This document shows, piece by piece, positions 8,111-16,412 of a DNA stretch of 44,225 bases. This stretch comes from CAYSBE01 sp046309355 (lineage in GTDB: Bacteria > Bacteroidota > Bacteroidia > UKL13-3). The notes under the pieces are model-generated. The model saw only the letters and a list, made by a program, of their open reading frames with translations, was not told the DNA's origin and searched no databases. The position numbers and the translations under genes were made by a program. The stretch lies in assembly GCA_046309355.1 (NCBI GenBank), contig JBKCPL010000061.1, forward strand, positions 1 through 44,225, written 5' to 3'. The stretch's first letter is position 1. Each line of letters begins with the position of its first letter.

Positions 8111-11100
8111 ATGAAAAAATTATTTTCACTGCTATTCATTACGCCTCTTTTTTGTTTGACTGCATTATCCCAAACTACCCCCGCATTGATTACTGCAGTA
8201 AATACACCCTTTACCCAAAACTTTGATTCGCTGGCAAGCACGGGAACGCTTGACAGTTTGCGAACACTTATTGGTTGGCGATTTACAGAAGCAGGAACAG
8301 GAGCTAACGGCAGTTATAGCATCAACGATGGAGTTAGCAATACAGGTAATTCATACAGCTACGGTACGGTTAATGCCGTTGATCGGGCAATGGGGACATT
8401 GGCAAGCAATGCTGTACAATCCAGTATTTGTGCATTTTACATCAACCAAACAGGAAATACAGTTACAGCAGTCAGACTGCAATTTAATATGGAGCAATGG
8501 CGTAGCGGTGGCCGCACTACCATCGACTCCAGTGAATTTTTTTACGGCATAAATAATGGTGGATTTTTACCTGCAAATGGATTATGGACTAAGCGTTCGT
8601 CTTTAAACCTTGTATCCAAAATAGTTGGTTCACCGGCACCGACTGCAGGTGCGCGAAACGGAAACGATACTACTAACCGGTGGTCATATGATGTAACCAT
8701 AAGCGGTATTTCATTAAACACAGGCGATACCCTATATCTTCGATGGACCGATTTGAATGTTACCGGAAACGATGACGGACTATCAATAGATGATTTCACC
8801 ATTACGGCCTTCAGTGGCACATTGCCTGCACCCAATGCAGTTACTTCATTAACGTTTACACCTTCCAGCAGTAAAACCGGCACTATTTCATTCAGCCGTG
8901 GGGGCTACGATGCCGCATCCATGACTACACTGGTATTTGTTAAACCTGCATCGGCAATTACATCAGGTACACCATCATTTGCTCCGTCACGATACACCGC
9001 CAGCAGTGATTTTTCTGCAACAGCTTCAACTTTTGAAAACGATTCGCAAGCCCGTTGTGTAATGAAAGGCGATCAACTTTCGGTGAATATTACCGGCCTG
9101 CAGGCCACTACGCAATATCACGTACTCGTATATGTAATTCGTGATGCTGATTCGGTATACTCGCCTGCAGCCACTACCAATAACTCCACCCTTGGAAATC
9201 CGGCAGCAGTGACGTCAACCACATTTTTAGCTGAAGGCCAAACTACTGCAAACCTTAGCTGGACAAAACCCGGTGAGTACAGCAATGCTACATACACCAC
9301 ATTGGTATTTGTAAAAATAAATACCGGTTCACTAAGCACCACACCACCCGCATCTACACCTGAATACTATACGGCTAATGCCAACTTTAGCGGTAACGGT
9401 ACCTTGTTTGAAAGCGATACACTGGCACGCTGTGTGTACAAAGGCGATGCTGCTTCGGTTTTGATAAGCGGACTTGCAGGCAACACCACCTATCAGTATG
9501 CTGTATTCACTCACCGCGATAGCGATAGTTTATACTCCACTGCTACCATAGGAAGCGGAACTACATTGGGAAAAGAAATACCCGCCAGTGTAACCACATT
9601 TACATTTAGTGCCATCACTTCTACTTCGGCTACCATCAACTGGACTAAGCCTACAACTTATCAAAACGATACTCATCAGGTGGTAGTATTTTTAAAAGCC
9701 GGGCAAGCCATCAAGGACACCACCATTCATACCTGGGCTGCATCGCAATACACCGCTTCAGCCAACTTCGCCACACCCGGCTCTGTATTTGAACATGATT
9801 CAAGTGCGTACTCAGTGTATTCGGGTGATGGAAACTCGGTTAACATAACCGGATTGAATCCCTCTACTGCTTACTATGCCGTAGCGTATATTATTAAAGT
9901 TGTTGATACTGCATATTCCAACTCCCGTACAGCAAACTTTACAACTCCTGCACCTCCTGCTCCTGCTCCCGATCCGGTAAGCGCTATTGCATTTACACAA
10001 ACAGCTCTTCGTACTGGTAGAGTAGTGTGGACCAAGCCGGCCGGTTACATCAATGCTACACACAGTACACTCGTTTTTATAAAAGCAGCCAGTAGCATTA
10101 CCACAGGTACACCTGTTAAGTCACCCATTAGGTATACAGCCACTCCCGTTTTTGGGAACGGAACCGTATATGATTTTGATGCAGGTGCTTACTGTGTTTT
10201 CAGAGCCGATACCAACTTTATCAATATCGGCACGTTGCCTATTCCTTCTCCGTTGTCCATAGTTATACATACCGTTCGCGATGCTGATTCGGTATACTCC
10301 ACCGCTGCAACCGGAAGCGGCATTATGGATATGCCGGCATTGCGCCAACTGGCTGATGTAAACAAAACAAATTCTATAACCGGTGTGCCCGATTCGCTTG
10401 GTTTATTCGTGCAGATTGCCGGTGTTGTGAAAGGATTTAATCAACGTACAAACGGGTTGCAATTTTTGCTAAGCAACAACAGCATTACCAACCAACAAGG
10501 CATAACGGTATTTAACCCCAACCGAAACTTTGGCTACACCGTAACCGAAAACGACAGTGTGTGGGTAACAGGCACTATTGGCAGCAATCGCGGCACCGTT
10601 CAAATTACGATAGATTCATTGTGGAAAGGATTAACAACAACAGTTGATGTGCTTACTAATGTGACTGCGCTTAACGAACAATCAGAAAATAAAGTTATTC
10701 GACTAAACGTGCCCGTTAAGTTTTTAACCCCTCCGGCTGGAACAAACTGGCCCACCAATTCGAGTACGATTTCTGTAGTATCGGCTGCCAACGATACATT
10801 CGCCATTCGCTTGCTTAATACAAGCGCCTTAGCAGGTTCACCTTTGCCGGCTGATGAATTTTTTGTGGTGAGTGGCATAGGCTTACAAACCAGTACCAGT
10901 GTAACAGCGCCTTTTGCATTTAACGGATACCAAATTATACCAAGAACTACGGCTGATATTAGTCAAGCAGACGGATTGCGCGCTTTCAGTCTTGTCGCAC
11001 CATCTACCAACACAACTATAATATTGAATGAGCCGCTTACCGATCCGATTGTTTCATCGTGGAATCGCTGTGTACCCACTGGCAGCATTGCAAACCCGAC

Positions 11101-11608
11101 CTACACGCTTGAATACGATACCATAACCGGTGACTTCTCCAACCCGATTGCCGTATTTCAATCAGACAACAGCGGAACCGATACACTTTTCAGCAGCGCC
11201 AAAGATGATATATTAACCTACATGCTATCGCTTGGGTATGCTCCCGGTTCTACCATATCGGGCAAATGGCGAATTGTGGCACAAAGCGGAAGCATTACAC
11301 GTGTAAGTACTGATGTATTTAATTTAAATTTTGTAATGCCAAGCAGTGTAGGTTTAAATGACAGAACACACTATTTACAGGCTTCAATGTATCCAAATCC
11401 TGCCGCACATGCCGTACGTATTGAATCGTACACAGCCATAAAAACAGTGCGCTTGTACAATCTTGCAGGAATGCGTGTACTTGAATATGCGGTTGAAGGC
11501 CGAACTGCCGAATTACCTTTAGATGCGGTAAGTCGAGGCATGTATTGGGTACATATACAGGCTGCTGATGGCAAAATACGCACACTAAAACTGATTGTAG
11601 AAAAATAA
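8111..11608 (+). CDS. Large multidomain T9SS-exported surface protein
   Basis: This 1165-residue protein has a signal peptide ending 'CLTALSQ'. Residues about 22-235 are the beta-sandwich type often found beside secreted nucleases and adhesins ('FTQNFDSLASTGTLDSLRTLIGW', 'DDGLSIDDFTI'). Four Fn3-like repeats of about 120-130 residues follow (starting near 241, 363, 488 and 620). They share 'TTLVFVK', 'RYTAS..F', a 'RCV.KGD' strand and 'RD.DSVYS'. Residues about 742-950 look like an OB-fold domain ('LFVQIAGVVKGFNQRTNGLQFLLSN', 'VTENDSVWVTGTIGSNRG'). About 957-1075 are Ig-like, SusE-type ('IILNEPLTDPIVSSWNRCVPTG'). The final 75 residues are a T9SS sorting domain ('ASMYPNPAAHAVRIES', 'GMYWVHIQAADGKIRTLKLIVEK'). 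No nuclease or protease active site is visible, so an adhesin-like or scaffold role is inferred. Confidence 0.88.
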   Translation: MKKLFSLLFITPLFCLTALSQTTPALITAVNTPFTQNFDSLASTGTLDSLRTLIGWRFTEAGTGANGSYSINDGVSNTGNSYSYGTVNAVDRAMGTLASNAVQSSICAFYINQTGNTVTAVRLQFNMEQWRSGGRTTIDSSEFFYGINNGGFLPANGLWTKRSSLNLVSKIVGSPAPTAGARNGNDTTNRWSYDVTISGISLNTGDTLYLRWTDLNVTGNDDGLSIDDFTITAFSGTLPAPNAVTSLTFTPSSSKTGTISFSRGGYDAASMTTLVFVKPASAITSGTPSFAPSRYTASSDFSATASTFENDSQARCVMKGDQLSVNITGLQATTQYHVLVYVIRDADSVYSPAATTNNSTLGNPAAVTSTTFLAEGQTTANLSWTKPGEYSNATYTTLVFVKINTGSLSTTPPASTPEYYTANANFSGNGTLFESDTLARCVYKGDAASVLISGLAGNTTYQYAVFTHRDSDSLYSTATIGSGTTLGKEIPASVTTFTFSAITSTSATINWTKPTTYQNDTHQVVVFLKAGQAIKDTTIHTWAASQYTASANFATPGSVFEHDSSAYSVYSGDGNSVNITGLNPSTAYYAVAYIIKVVDTAYSNSRTANFTTPAPPAPAPDPVSAIAFTQTALRTGRVVWTKPAGYINATHSTLVFIKAASSITTGTPVKSPIRYTATPVFGNGTVYDFDAGAYCVFRADTNFINIGTLPIPSPLSIVIHTVRDADSVYSTAATGSGIMDMPALRQLADVNKTNSITGVPDSLGLFVQIAGVVKGFNQRTNGLQFLLSNNSITNQQGITVFNPNRNFGYTVTENDSVWVTGTIGSNRGTVQITIDSLWKGLTTTVDVLTNVTALNEQSENKVIRLNVPVKFLTPPAGTNWPTNSSTISVVSAANDTFAIRLLNTSALAGSPLPADEFFVVSGIGLQTSTSVTAPFAFNGYQIIPRTTADISQADGLRAFSLVAPSTNTTIILNEPLTDPIVSSWNRCVPTGSIANPTYTLEYDTITGDFSNPIAVFQSDNSGTDTLFSSAKDDILTYMLSLGYAPGSTISGKWRIVAQSGSITRVSTDVFNLNFVMPSSVGLNDRTHYLQASMYPNPAAHAVRIESYTAIKTVRLYNLAGMRVLEYAVEGRTAELPLDAVSRGMYWVHIQAADGKIRTLKLIVEK

Positions 11609-11621
11609 ATTTCAAGCAAAG

Positions 11622-11651
11622 AATAAGGCGGCCACAGCCGCCTTATTTTTT
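11622..11651 (+). terminator. Intrinsic terminator
   Basis: A perfect helix AATAAGGCGGC (11622-11632) pairs with GCCGCCTTATT (11637-11647), with loop CACA and a T-run after the stem. It terminates the large T9SS gene. Confidence 0.9.
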
Positions 11652-11678
11652 GCGCAATACACATATTTTCTTATTTTG
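11650..11678 (+). promoter_or_regulatory. Near-consensus promoter for the DUF6029 operon
   Basis: TTG (11650-11652), a 19-base spacer and TATTTTG (11672-11678) resemble the Bacteroidota promoter but with one T fewer than TAnnTTTG. The -33 element would sit in the T-run of the preceding terminator, and the leader would be about 20 bases. Confidence 0.4.
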
Positions 11679-11704
11679 CCCCAATATCGCTTTTACATCT
11701 CAGC

Positions 11705-13375
11705 ATGAATAAAATCAGTTGGCTTTCTATATGTATGCTGTCATTTGCAGTTACACATGCCCAATACGGACAACCACAGGAAGCAGATAAGGGAGAATTC
11801 TCAGGAAATTTTCAAACCAATAATCAGTTTTACCAACGTGATGACCGGATTGGTGCCAATACCACACAATATCTCCGCGAGAAATCATCAACCGAAGCAT
11901 GGTTGTTTATGAACTATAAAATTAAAGGCTTCAATTTCCAGTTTCGGTACGATGTATTTAACAACTCTCCCCTGTTCAATCCGCAGGAAGCCTACTCTAA
12001 CCAGGGCATTGGATTATGGCAAATAAGCAAAGAGATAGACAAGCTGCGTTTAACGGCAGGTTATTTTTACGATCAGTTTGGCAGCGGTATGACGTTTCGT
12101 GCGTATGAAGACAGAAATATCGGTATTGATTTTTCCATTTATGGTGTAAAGGCCGAGTATATCGTATCGGAGGACTTTAGGCTGAAATTTTTTACCGGCA
12201 AGCAGAAATTCCGGTTTGCGTTGCGTGAGCCCATTATTCGCGGTGCAAGTATTGAAAAAGGATTTCAGTTGACAGATAATTTGAAAACAGAAGTTGGCGT
12301 TTCATTGATCAACCGTACCATTGACCAGGCAACCATGAATGCGATTACATCAACCATCAATAGCTATCCGCTGGAAGAGAGATTTGTACCAAAGTTCAAT
12401 GTATATGCCTTTCAACTCTATAATACGTTTTACTATAAAAACCTTTCTGTAACACTGGAGTACGACCAAAAAACACCTGAAGCGGTGATGAATATTAGCA
12501 ACCGGCTCATTTCATCGGGTGGCGATATTTACCATGCCAGCGTATCTTACTCTACTACCGGATTTGGACTAAACGCGCAATACAAGCGCATCAATCGTTT
12601 TCTGCTGCGAACCTCTCCTCTTGACATTGCGCCCATACCCAATAACGGGCCGATTAACTACCTGCCCTCCATTACACGGCAAAACACCTACAGACTGCTT
12701 GCCCGTTACAATGCTGTGGTGCAAGAACTAGGAGAAAATGCAGCACAACTTGAGCTTACGCTAAAGCCGAATAAAAAAACACAGATAAATATCAATACCT
12801 CGGGTGTGGTAAACCTTCAGGGTGTAAAGTGGGATAAGGCAGAAGTGAAGTGGGATACAACCACCCGTTTATTTCGCGAACTGTATGTTGACGGGTTGTA
12901 CAAATTTACAAAGTCATTTAAAATGCTATTGGGTATTCAGTTTATCGGATACAACCAAGAAATATTTGAAGCCAAGCCTAATGCACCCTGGGTAGAAGTG
13001 ATTACTCCATTTGGTGAATTCACCTACCGATTAAATGAAAAACGCTCAGTTCGATTCGAATGGCAATGGATGAATACCAATGGGGATTTAGGAAGCTTTG
13101 TAAACGGCTTACTGGAATACAACGTAGCACCACATTGGTCTTTCAGTGTCGGAGATTTGTTAAATTATAGTCCTGGTGCCATCAATAAACCGGCTGCCGG
13201 AGAAGCATTCGAGCTTATACATTACTACAACCTGTTTGCCGCATACACCTACAAAACCACACGTTTCAGTGCCGGATACCTCAAACAGCCGCAAGGTGTA
13301 AACTGTACCGGTGGCGTATGTCGGGTTGAACCCGCCTTTAGCGGATTGCGCGTAGGTTTAACAACTAATTTCTAA
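11705..13375 (+). CDS. DUF6029 family protein, predicted outer-membrane beta-barrel
   Basis: This 556-residue protein has a signal peptide ('MNKISWLSICMLSFAVTHAQ') followed by 'GEFSGNFQTNNQFYQRDDRIGANT', an N-terminal pattern I associate with the Bacteroidota-restricted DUF6029 family. The rest alternates amphipathic strands ('FQFRYDVFNNSP', 'LRLTAGYFYDQFGSGMTFRAYEDRNIGIDFSIYG', 'FRLKFFTGKQKF') and ends '...GLRVGLTTNF' with a C-terminal Phe. All this fits a large outer-membrane barrel. The next gene (Omp28-related lipoprotein) begins 10 bases after the stop, so the two are almost certainly co-transcribed and may act together at the outer membrane. No biochemical function is known to me for this family. 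Confidence 0.8.
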   Translation: MNKISWLSICMLSFAVTHAQYGQPQEADKGEFSGNFQTNNQFYQRDDRIGANTTQYLREKSSTEAWLFMNYKIKGFNFQFRYDVFNNSPLFNPQEAYSNQGIGLWQISKEIDKLRLTAGYFYDQFGSGMTFRAYEDRNIGIDFSIYGVKAEYIVSEDFRLKFFTGKQKFRFALREPIIRGASIEKGFQLTDNLKTEVGVSLINRTIDQATMNAITSTINSYPLEERFVPKFNVYAFQLYNTFYYKNLSVTLEYDQKTPEAVMNISNRLISSGGDIYHASVSYSTTGFGLNAQYKRINRFLLRTSPLDIAPIPNNGPINYLPSITRQNTYRLLARYNAVVQELGENAAQLELTLKPNKKTQININTSGVVNLQGVKWDKAEVKWDTTTRLFRELYVDGLYKFTKSFKMLLGIQFIGYNQEIFEAKPNAPWVEVITPFGEFTYRLNEKRSVRFEWQWMNTNGDLGSFVNGLLEYNVAPHWSFSVGDLLNYSPGAINKPAAGEAFELIHYYNLFAAYTYKTTRFSAGYLKQPQGVNCTGGVCRVEPAFSGLRVGLTTNF

Positions 13376-13385
13376 CTTCGTATTC

Positions 13386-14300
13386 ATGAAACACCTGATT
13401 TACATCCTATCGTTTGTGCTCGTTGGCTTAAGCATTGTTTCGTGCGAAGAAGAGCCGCCATACATCAATTTTGAGCCTACACGGGTAACTTACGAAACTA
13501 CGTATGTAGAAACTTCAGTTCCACTGCCACAAGCTCGCGTGGTGTTGCTTGAAGATATTTCGGGTGTGCGGTGTGTAAACTGCCCCGATGCGGCTACCAT
13601 TATTGAAAACATAAAATCGACTAATCCCGGCCGTGTGCATTCCATAACCATACATCCCAATACTGCTTCACTGGATGTATTTACCCGACCCATTGTAAAA
13701 GCCGGACATGAAAGCCGACAAGATTTCAGGACCAACGAAGGAGGTCAGTTATTAAGCGAACTGGGAATTCCGGGATCGTTGCCCAGCGGCTACATTAACA
13801 GAAAAATTTTTCCGGGTAAAGTAAACCGATTTTTAGAACGAACAGAATGGGCCAGTGCAGTGCAGAATGAAAAAGACAGTATTGCTCCGGTGAATCTGGG
13901 AGTAAAAGGTAGCCTTGACGGAGATAAAGTAATAGCTGATGTAGAGCTCACCTTTACTCAAGCGCTGGCAGGTGAGTATTATGTAAGTGTGATGTTGCTT
14001 GAAGACAGTATTGTAGACACGCAGGAATACCAAGATGGTGTAAGTATTTTATACGACAACAACTACGTACATCGCCACGTGCTGCGCGGAATATTTACCG
14101 GCTATGCCGGTGACCGTGTAGATGGTACCAACATTGGTGGCAACACGGTAACGCTGGTACCGGGCAGGGTGATTAAAAAAAGGTATTCGCTGGATACCAA
14201 ACCGCTTTGGCGCAAAGACAAACTGGAAATACTCTTGCTTGTTCATCGTGGCAGCGATGAAGTCGTAGTAACGTGCAACAAATACAGTTTTGCCAAATAA
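13386..14300 (+). CDS. Omp28-related lipoprotein with thioredoxin-like CxxC
   Basis: This 304-residue protein has a lipoprotein signal ('LVGLSIVSC', Cys20). The motif 'VLLEDISGVRCVNCPDAATII' contains Cys63 and Cys66 in CxxC arrangement. It is typical of Omp28-related Bacteroidota proteins, whose first domain looks like a degenerate thioredoxin fold. Downstream are 'HSITIHPN' and 'LGIPGSLPSGYINRKIF', the latter resembling a cis-Pro-type turn, and a C-terminal beta domain ('VIADVELTFTQALAGEYYVSVMLLED'). It is 10 bases behind the DUF6029 gene and overlaps the DUF1684 gene by 11 bases, so this is an operon. The CxxC suggests redox or metal chemistry at the outer membrane, but activity is inferred only. 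Confidence 0.82.
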   Translation: MKHLIYILSFVLVGLSIVSCEEEPPYINFEPTRVTYETTYVETSVPLPQARVVLLEDISGVRCVNCPDAATIIENIKSTNPGRVHSITIHPNTASLDVFTRPIVKAGHESRQDFRTNEGGQLLSELGIPGSLPSGYINRKIFPGKVNRFLERTEWASAVQNEKDSIAPVNLGVKGSLDGDKVIADVELTFTQALAGEYYVSVMLLEDSIVDTQEYQDGVSILYDNNYVHRHVLRGIFTGYAGDRVDGTNIGGNTVTLVPGRVIKKRYSLDTKPLWRKDKLEILLLVHRGSDEVVVTCNKYSFAK

Positions 14301-14874
14301 AATCTTCCTCATTCTAAGTGTTTGTGTGTGGGCGTGTGGCAACAGCCAACAGGAATACGCACTTCAGTTACAGCGACAGCGTACAGAAACAAACCGTATG
14401 TGGCAATCGTCTGCAGCGGGAATGCTTGACAGTTCTGAATTGAAAACATTTAAAGGGCTGCACTTTTTTGATGTAGATCCTTCATACAGATGTGATGCCA
14501 GAATTATGTGGTATCCGCAAACTGCTTTTTTTGATATGCCTCATACCGATGGAGTTTTCAGGCCATACATGAAAGTGGGTGAAGTACACCTAAAAGTGAA
14601 GGATAAGGCCATAACGCTATATGCCTACCAAACCGAAAAGATGCGCTTGCAGCGCACTTTATTTATACCGTTTTCCGATCAAACAAACGGACAGAGCAGC
14701 TACGGAGGCGGACGTTATCTAGATGTGCCCTATGCGCCTCAAAGCAGCAATTGTGTTGTTGATTTCAATACGGCCTATGCACCGTATTGTGCACATTCAA
14801 CACGGTATTCGTGTCCGGTGGTTCCGGGCGAAAATCAGCTGGAGATAGCCATAGAAGCGGGCGAAAAGAAGTAA
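14290..14874 (+). CDS. DUF1684 domain lipoprotein
   Basis: This 194-residue protein shows the DUF1684 signature near its end: 'DFNTAYAPYCAHSTRYSCPVVPGENQLEIAIEAGEK', preceded by 'RYLDVPY'. The start is the TTG at 14290. No ATG is available upstream in frame, and this start yields a short lipoprotein signal whose lipobox 'VWAC' puts Cys16 at the processing site. The TTG lies inside the last codons of the Omp28-related gene (11-base overlap), so translation is probably coupled. The biochemical role of DUF1684 is unknown. The operon context with DUF6029 and Omp28 points to an envelope job. The stop codon runs directly into the A-run of the terminator hairpin. Confidence 0.82.
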   Translation: MPNKIFLILSVCVWACGNSQQEYALQLQRQRTETNRMWQSSAAGMLDSSELKTFKGLHFFDVDPSYRCDARIMWYPQTAFFDMPHTDGVFRPYMKVGEVHLKVKDKAITLYAYQTEKMRLQRTLFIPFSDQTNGQSSYGGGRYLDVPYAPQSSNCVVDFNTAYAPYCAHSTRYSCPVVPGENQLEIAIEAGEKK

Positions 14875-14909
14875 AAAAAATGCGGCCCCGCGCTTCGCGC
14901 GGGGCCGCA
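14873..14909 (-). terminator. Strong terminator of the thrS-infC-rpmI-rplT operon
   Basis: A 12-bp GC-rich helix (14881-14892 with 14898-14909) with a five-base loop. Read on the minus strand it is followed by eight T (14873-14880). On the plus strand there is no good T-run, so it may only block the DUF1684 transcript weakly. Confidence 0.85.
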
Positions 14910-14933
14910 TCACTTTGCAGTACGGTTTAAATC

Positions 14934-15278
14934 CTACTTAACTGAATCAACTACAGCTTTAAAAGTTTCAGGATGATTCATCGCCAGGTCAGCTAGTACC
15001 TTACGGTTCAAGCCCAGTTGCTTTTTAGAAGCCTGACCAATGAATTGAGAATACGACATTCCATGCTGACGTACACCCGCGTTGATACGCATAATCCACA
15101 AGCTGCGGAAGTTGCGTTTCTTGGTTTTGCGGTCGCGGTAAGCATACTGCAAACCTTTGTCGATGGTGTGCTTAGCAATGGTTAATACGTTTTTACGTTT
15201 GCCCCAGTAGCCTTTGGCCATACTGAGGAGTTTTTTTCTGCGTCTGCGAGACGCTACTGCGTTTACTGAACGTGGCAT
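14934..15278 (-). CDS. rplT: 50S ribosomal protein L20
   Basis: At 114 residues it has the usual length for L20. It begins 'MPRSVNAVASRRRRKKLL' and contains 'AKGYWGKRKNVLTIAKHTIDKGLQYAYRDRKTKKRNFRSLWIMRINAGVRQHGMSYSQFI', the highly conserved L20 core. The protein binds the 23S rRNA early in 50S assembly, and in several bacteria it also represses its own operon by binding leader RNA. It is the last gene of the operon, followed by a strong terminator. The 106-base gap between rpmI and this gene holds a long irregular hairpin (15298-15344) that may be such a control site. Confidence 0.98.
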   Translation of the reverse strand: MPRSVNAVASRRRRKKLLSMAKGYWGKRKNVLTIAKHTIDKGLQYAYRDRKTKKRNFRSLWIMRINAGVRQHGMSYSQFIGQASKKQLGLNRKVLADLAMNHPETFKAVVDSVK

Positions 15279-15297
15279 ATTTAATTTTTAGTTTTTT

Positions 15298-15344
15298 GGA
15301 CCTAAGCGTTTCGCCTGTGGCGAATTCTTTTGGGGCTTTTGTCC
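15298..15344 (-). promoter_or_regulatory. Long irregular hairpin upstream of rplT, possible L20 control site
   Basis: On the minus-strand RNA, GGAC pairs with GTCC (15341-15344 with 15298-15301). A 2x2 internal loop follows, then AAGC with GCTT (15335-15338 with 15304-15307), an asymmetric internal loop of 10 and 2 bases, and TTCGCC with GGCGAA (15319-15324 with 15310-15315). The helix ends about 20 bases before the rplT start. L20 is known in other bacteria to repress its operon through irregular helices mimicking its 23S site; that this is one is an inference. Confidence 0.45.
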
Positions 15345-15384
15345 GGGTTAAACAATAGAAACCAAAAAGTTTCTTTTTACTTTT

Positions 15385-15585
15385 TTACTTACCTATTCCA
15401 AGTAAGTTTTTTACCAATCCCATATCGGCATCAGTTACTACAACCATTTTGGTTAAGCCTCGCTTTTGCTTGGTGGTTTTTTTGGTAAGGATGTGATTTT
15501 TGAACGCCTGCGCACGTTTAATTTTACCGCTTGGGGTAACTTTAAAGCGCTTCTTGGCAGCACTGTTCGTTTTTACTTTAGGCAT
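15385..15585 (-). CDS. rpmI: 50S ribosomal protein L35
   Basis: This 66-residue basic protein begins 'MPKVKTNSAAKKRFKVTPSGKIKRAQAFKNHILTKKTTKQKRGL', the conserved L35 signature. It is a structural component of the large subunit. It lies between infC and rplT in the standard order, 44 bases after the infC stop. The ATG at 15585 is the only sensible start and gives the normal family length. Confidence 0.97.
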   Translation of the reverse strand: MPKVKTNSAAKKRFKVTPSGKIKRAQAFKNHILTKKTTKQKRGLTKMVVVTDADMGLVKNLLGIGK

Positions 15586-15629
15586 CTTTCCGTTTTTATT
15601 TAATTGTACTACAAAGTTTCTTTAGTCGA

Positions 15630-16229
15630 TTATTTTCCTGATTTGCCTTTGGGGGCCATCATCAAAAACATTTTTTTTCCTTCCAGTCGGGGCAACTGCT
15701 CTACTTTACCAAATTCCTGCAGGCGTTGGGCAAATTGAAGCAACAGCACCTCTCCTCTTTCCTTATACACGATGGCGCGTCCTTTGAAAAACACAAAAGC
15801 CCTTACTTTATGTCCTTCCTGTAAAAACTTTTCTCCGTGTTTTACTTTGAAGTCAAAGTCGTGCTCATCCGTATTCGGGCCAAACCGTATCTCCTTCACT
15901 TCCTGCTTCACCTGGTTGGCTTTCAATTCTTTCTTCTTCTTTTTCTGCTCGTATAAGAACTTTTTATAATCAACAACCTTACAAACCGGTGGATCGGCAT
16001 TGGGAGAAATCTCTACCAAATCCAGTTCCTGCTCCTGAGCAATGGCCAGTGCGTCACGCAACTTGTATACGCCTACAGTTACATTGTCGCCCACCAGCCG
16101 AACTTCAGCTGCGGTTATGAACTGATTGATTTTGTGTTCAGCCTCGACAATTCGTCTGCCTCGTTGGTAAGGCTGATTGGGGCGTTGGCCTGAATTTGGG
16201 GGCCTGTTTGGTTGGTACGGTGCTGCCAA
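15630..16229 (-). CDS. infC: Translation initiation factor IF-3
   Basis: IF-3 binds the 30S subunit, blocks 50S joining and proofreads the start codon. The protein has a basic Gln/Pro/Asn/Arg-rich N-terminal extension, then the N domain ('INQFITAAEVRLVGDNVTVGVY', 'DLVEISPNADPPVCKVVDYKKFLYEQKKKKKE') and the C domain ('KEIRFGPNTDEHDFDFKVKHGEKFLQEGHKVRAFVFFKGR'). There is no usable ATG or GTG: the first plausible start is TTG at 16229 ('MAAPYQPNRPP'), giving 199 residues. An ATA codon at 16271 is the only other in-frame rare-start candidate before a TAA. A rare start fits the known autoregulation of infC, in which IF-3 discriminates against its own poor start codon. A strong hairpin at 16278-16318 precedes it. 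Confidence 0.95.
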   Translation of the reverse strand: MAAPYQPNRPPNSGQRPNQPYQRGRRIVEAEHKINQFITAAEVRLVGDNVTVGVYKLRDALAIAQEQELDLVEISPNADPPVCKVVDYKKFLYEQKKKKKELKANQVKQEVKEIRFGPNTDEHDFDFKVKHGEKFLQEGHKVRAFVFFKGRAIVYKERGEVLLLQFAQRLQEFGKVEQLPRLEGKKMFLMMAPKGKSGK

Positions 16230-16277
16230 GTGTTGCTGTTTTGGTGTTACTGAATTAGTGGTTGTTGTTATGTTTTT

Positions 16278-16318
16278 GCCTTAAACAGCCATTGTTGGGT
16301 ACAATGGATTTTTAAGGC
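16278..16318 (-). promoter_or_regulatory. Two-stage hairpin in the infC leader
   Basis: Outer arms GCCTTAAA (16278-16285) and TTTAAGGC (16311-16318) pair perfectly over 8 bp. After a 3x3 internal loop, CCATTGT (16289-16295) pairs perfectly with ACAATGG (16301-16307) around a five-base loop. On the minus-strand RNA the hairpin is followed by 48 unstructured, A/C-rich bases and then the TTG start of infC. It is probably a translational control element of the IF3/L35/L20 group; the regulator (L20 or IF3) is inferred. Confidence 0.55.
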
Positions 16319-16412
16319 GGGCTGCGAATATCTGCAAAATCAATGAATTACAAAACTTTTAGACGCATTATTTTATTCGTTCGCACACAATTTTGCATTG
16401 ATTTACTGTACC

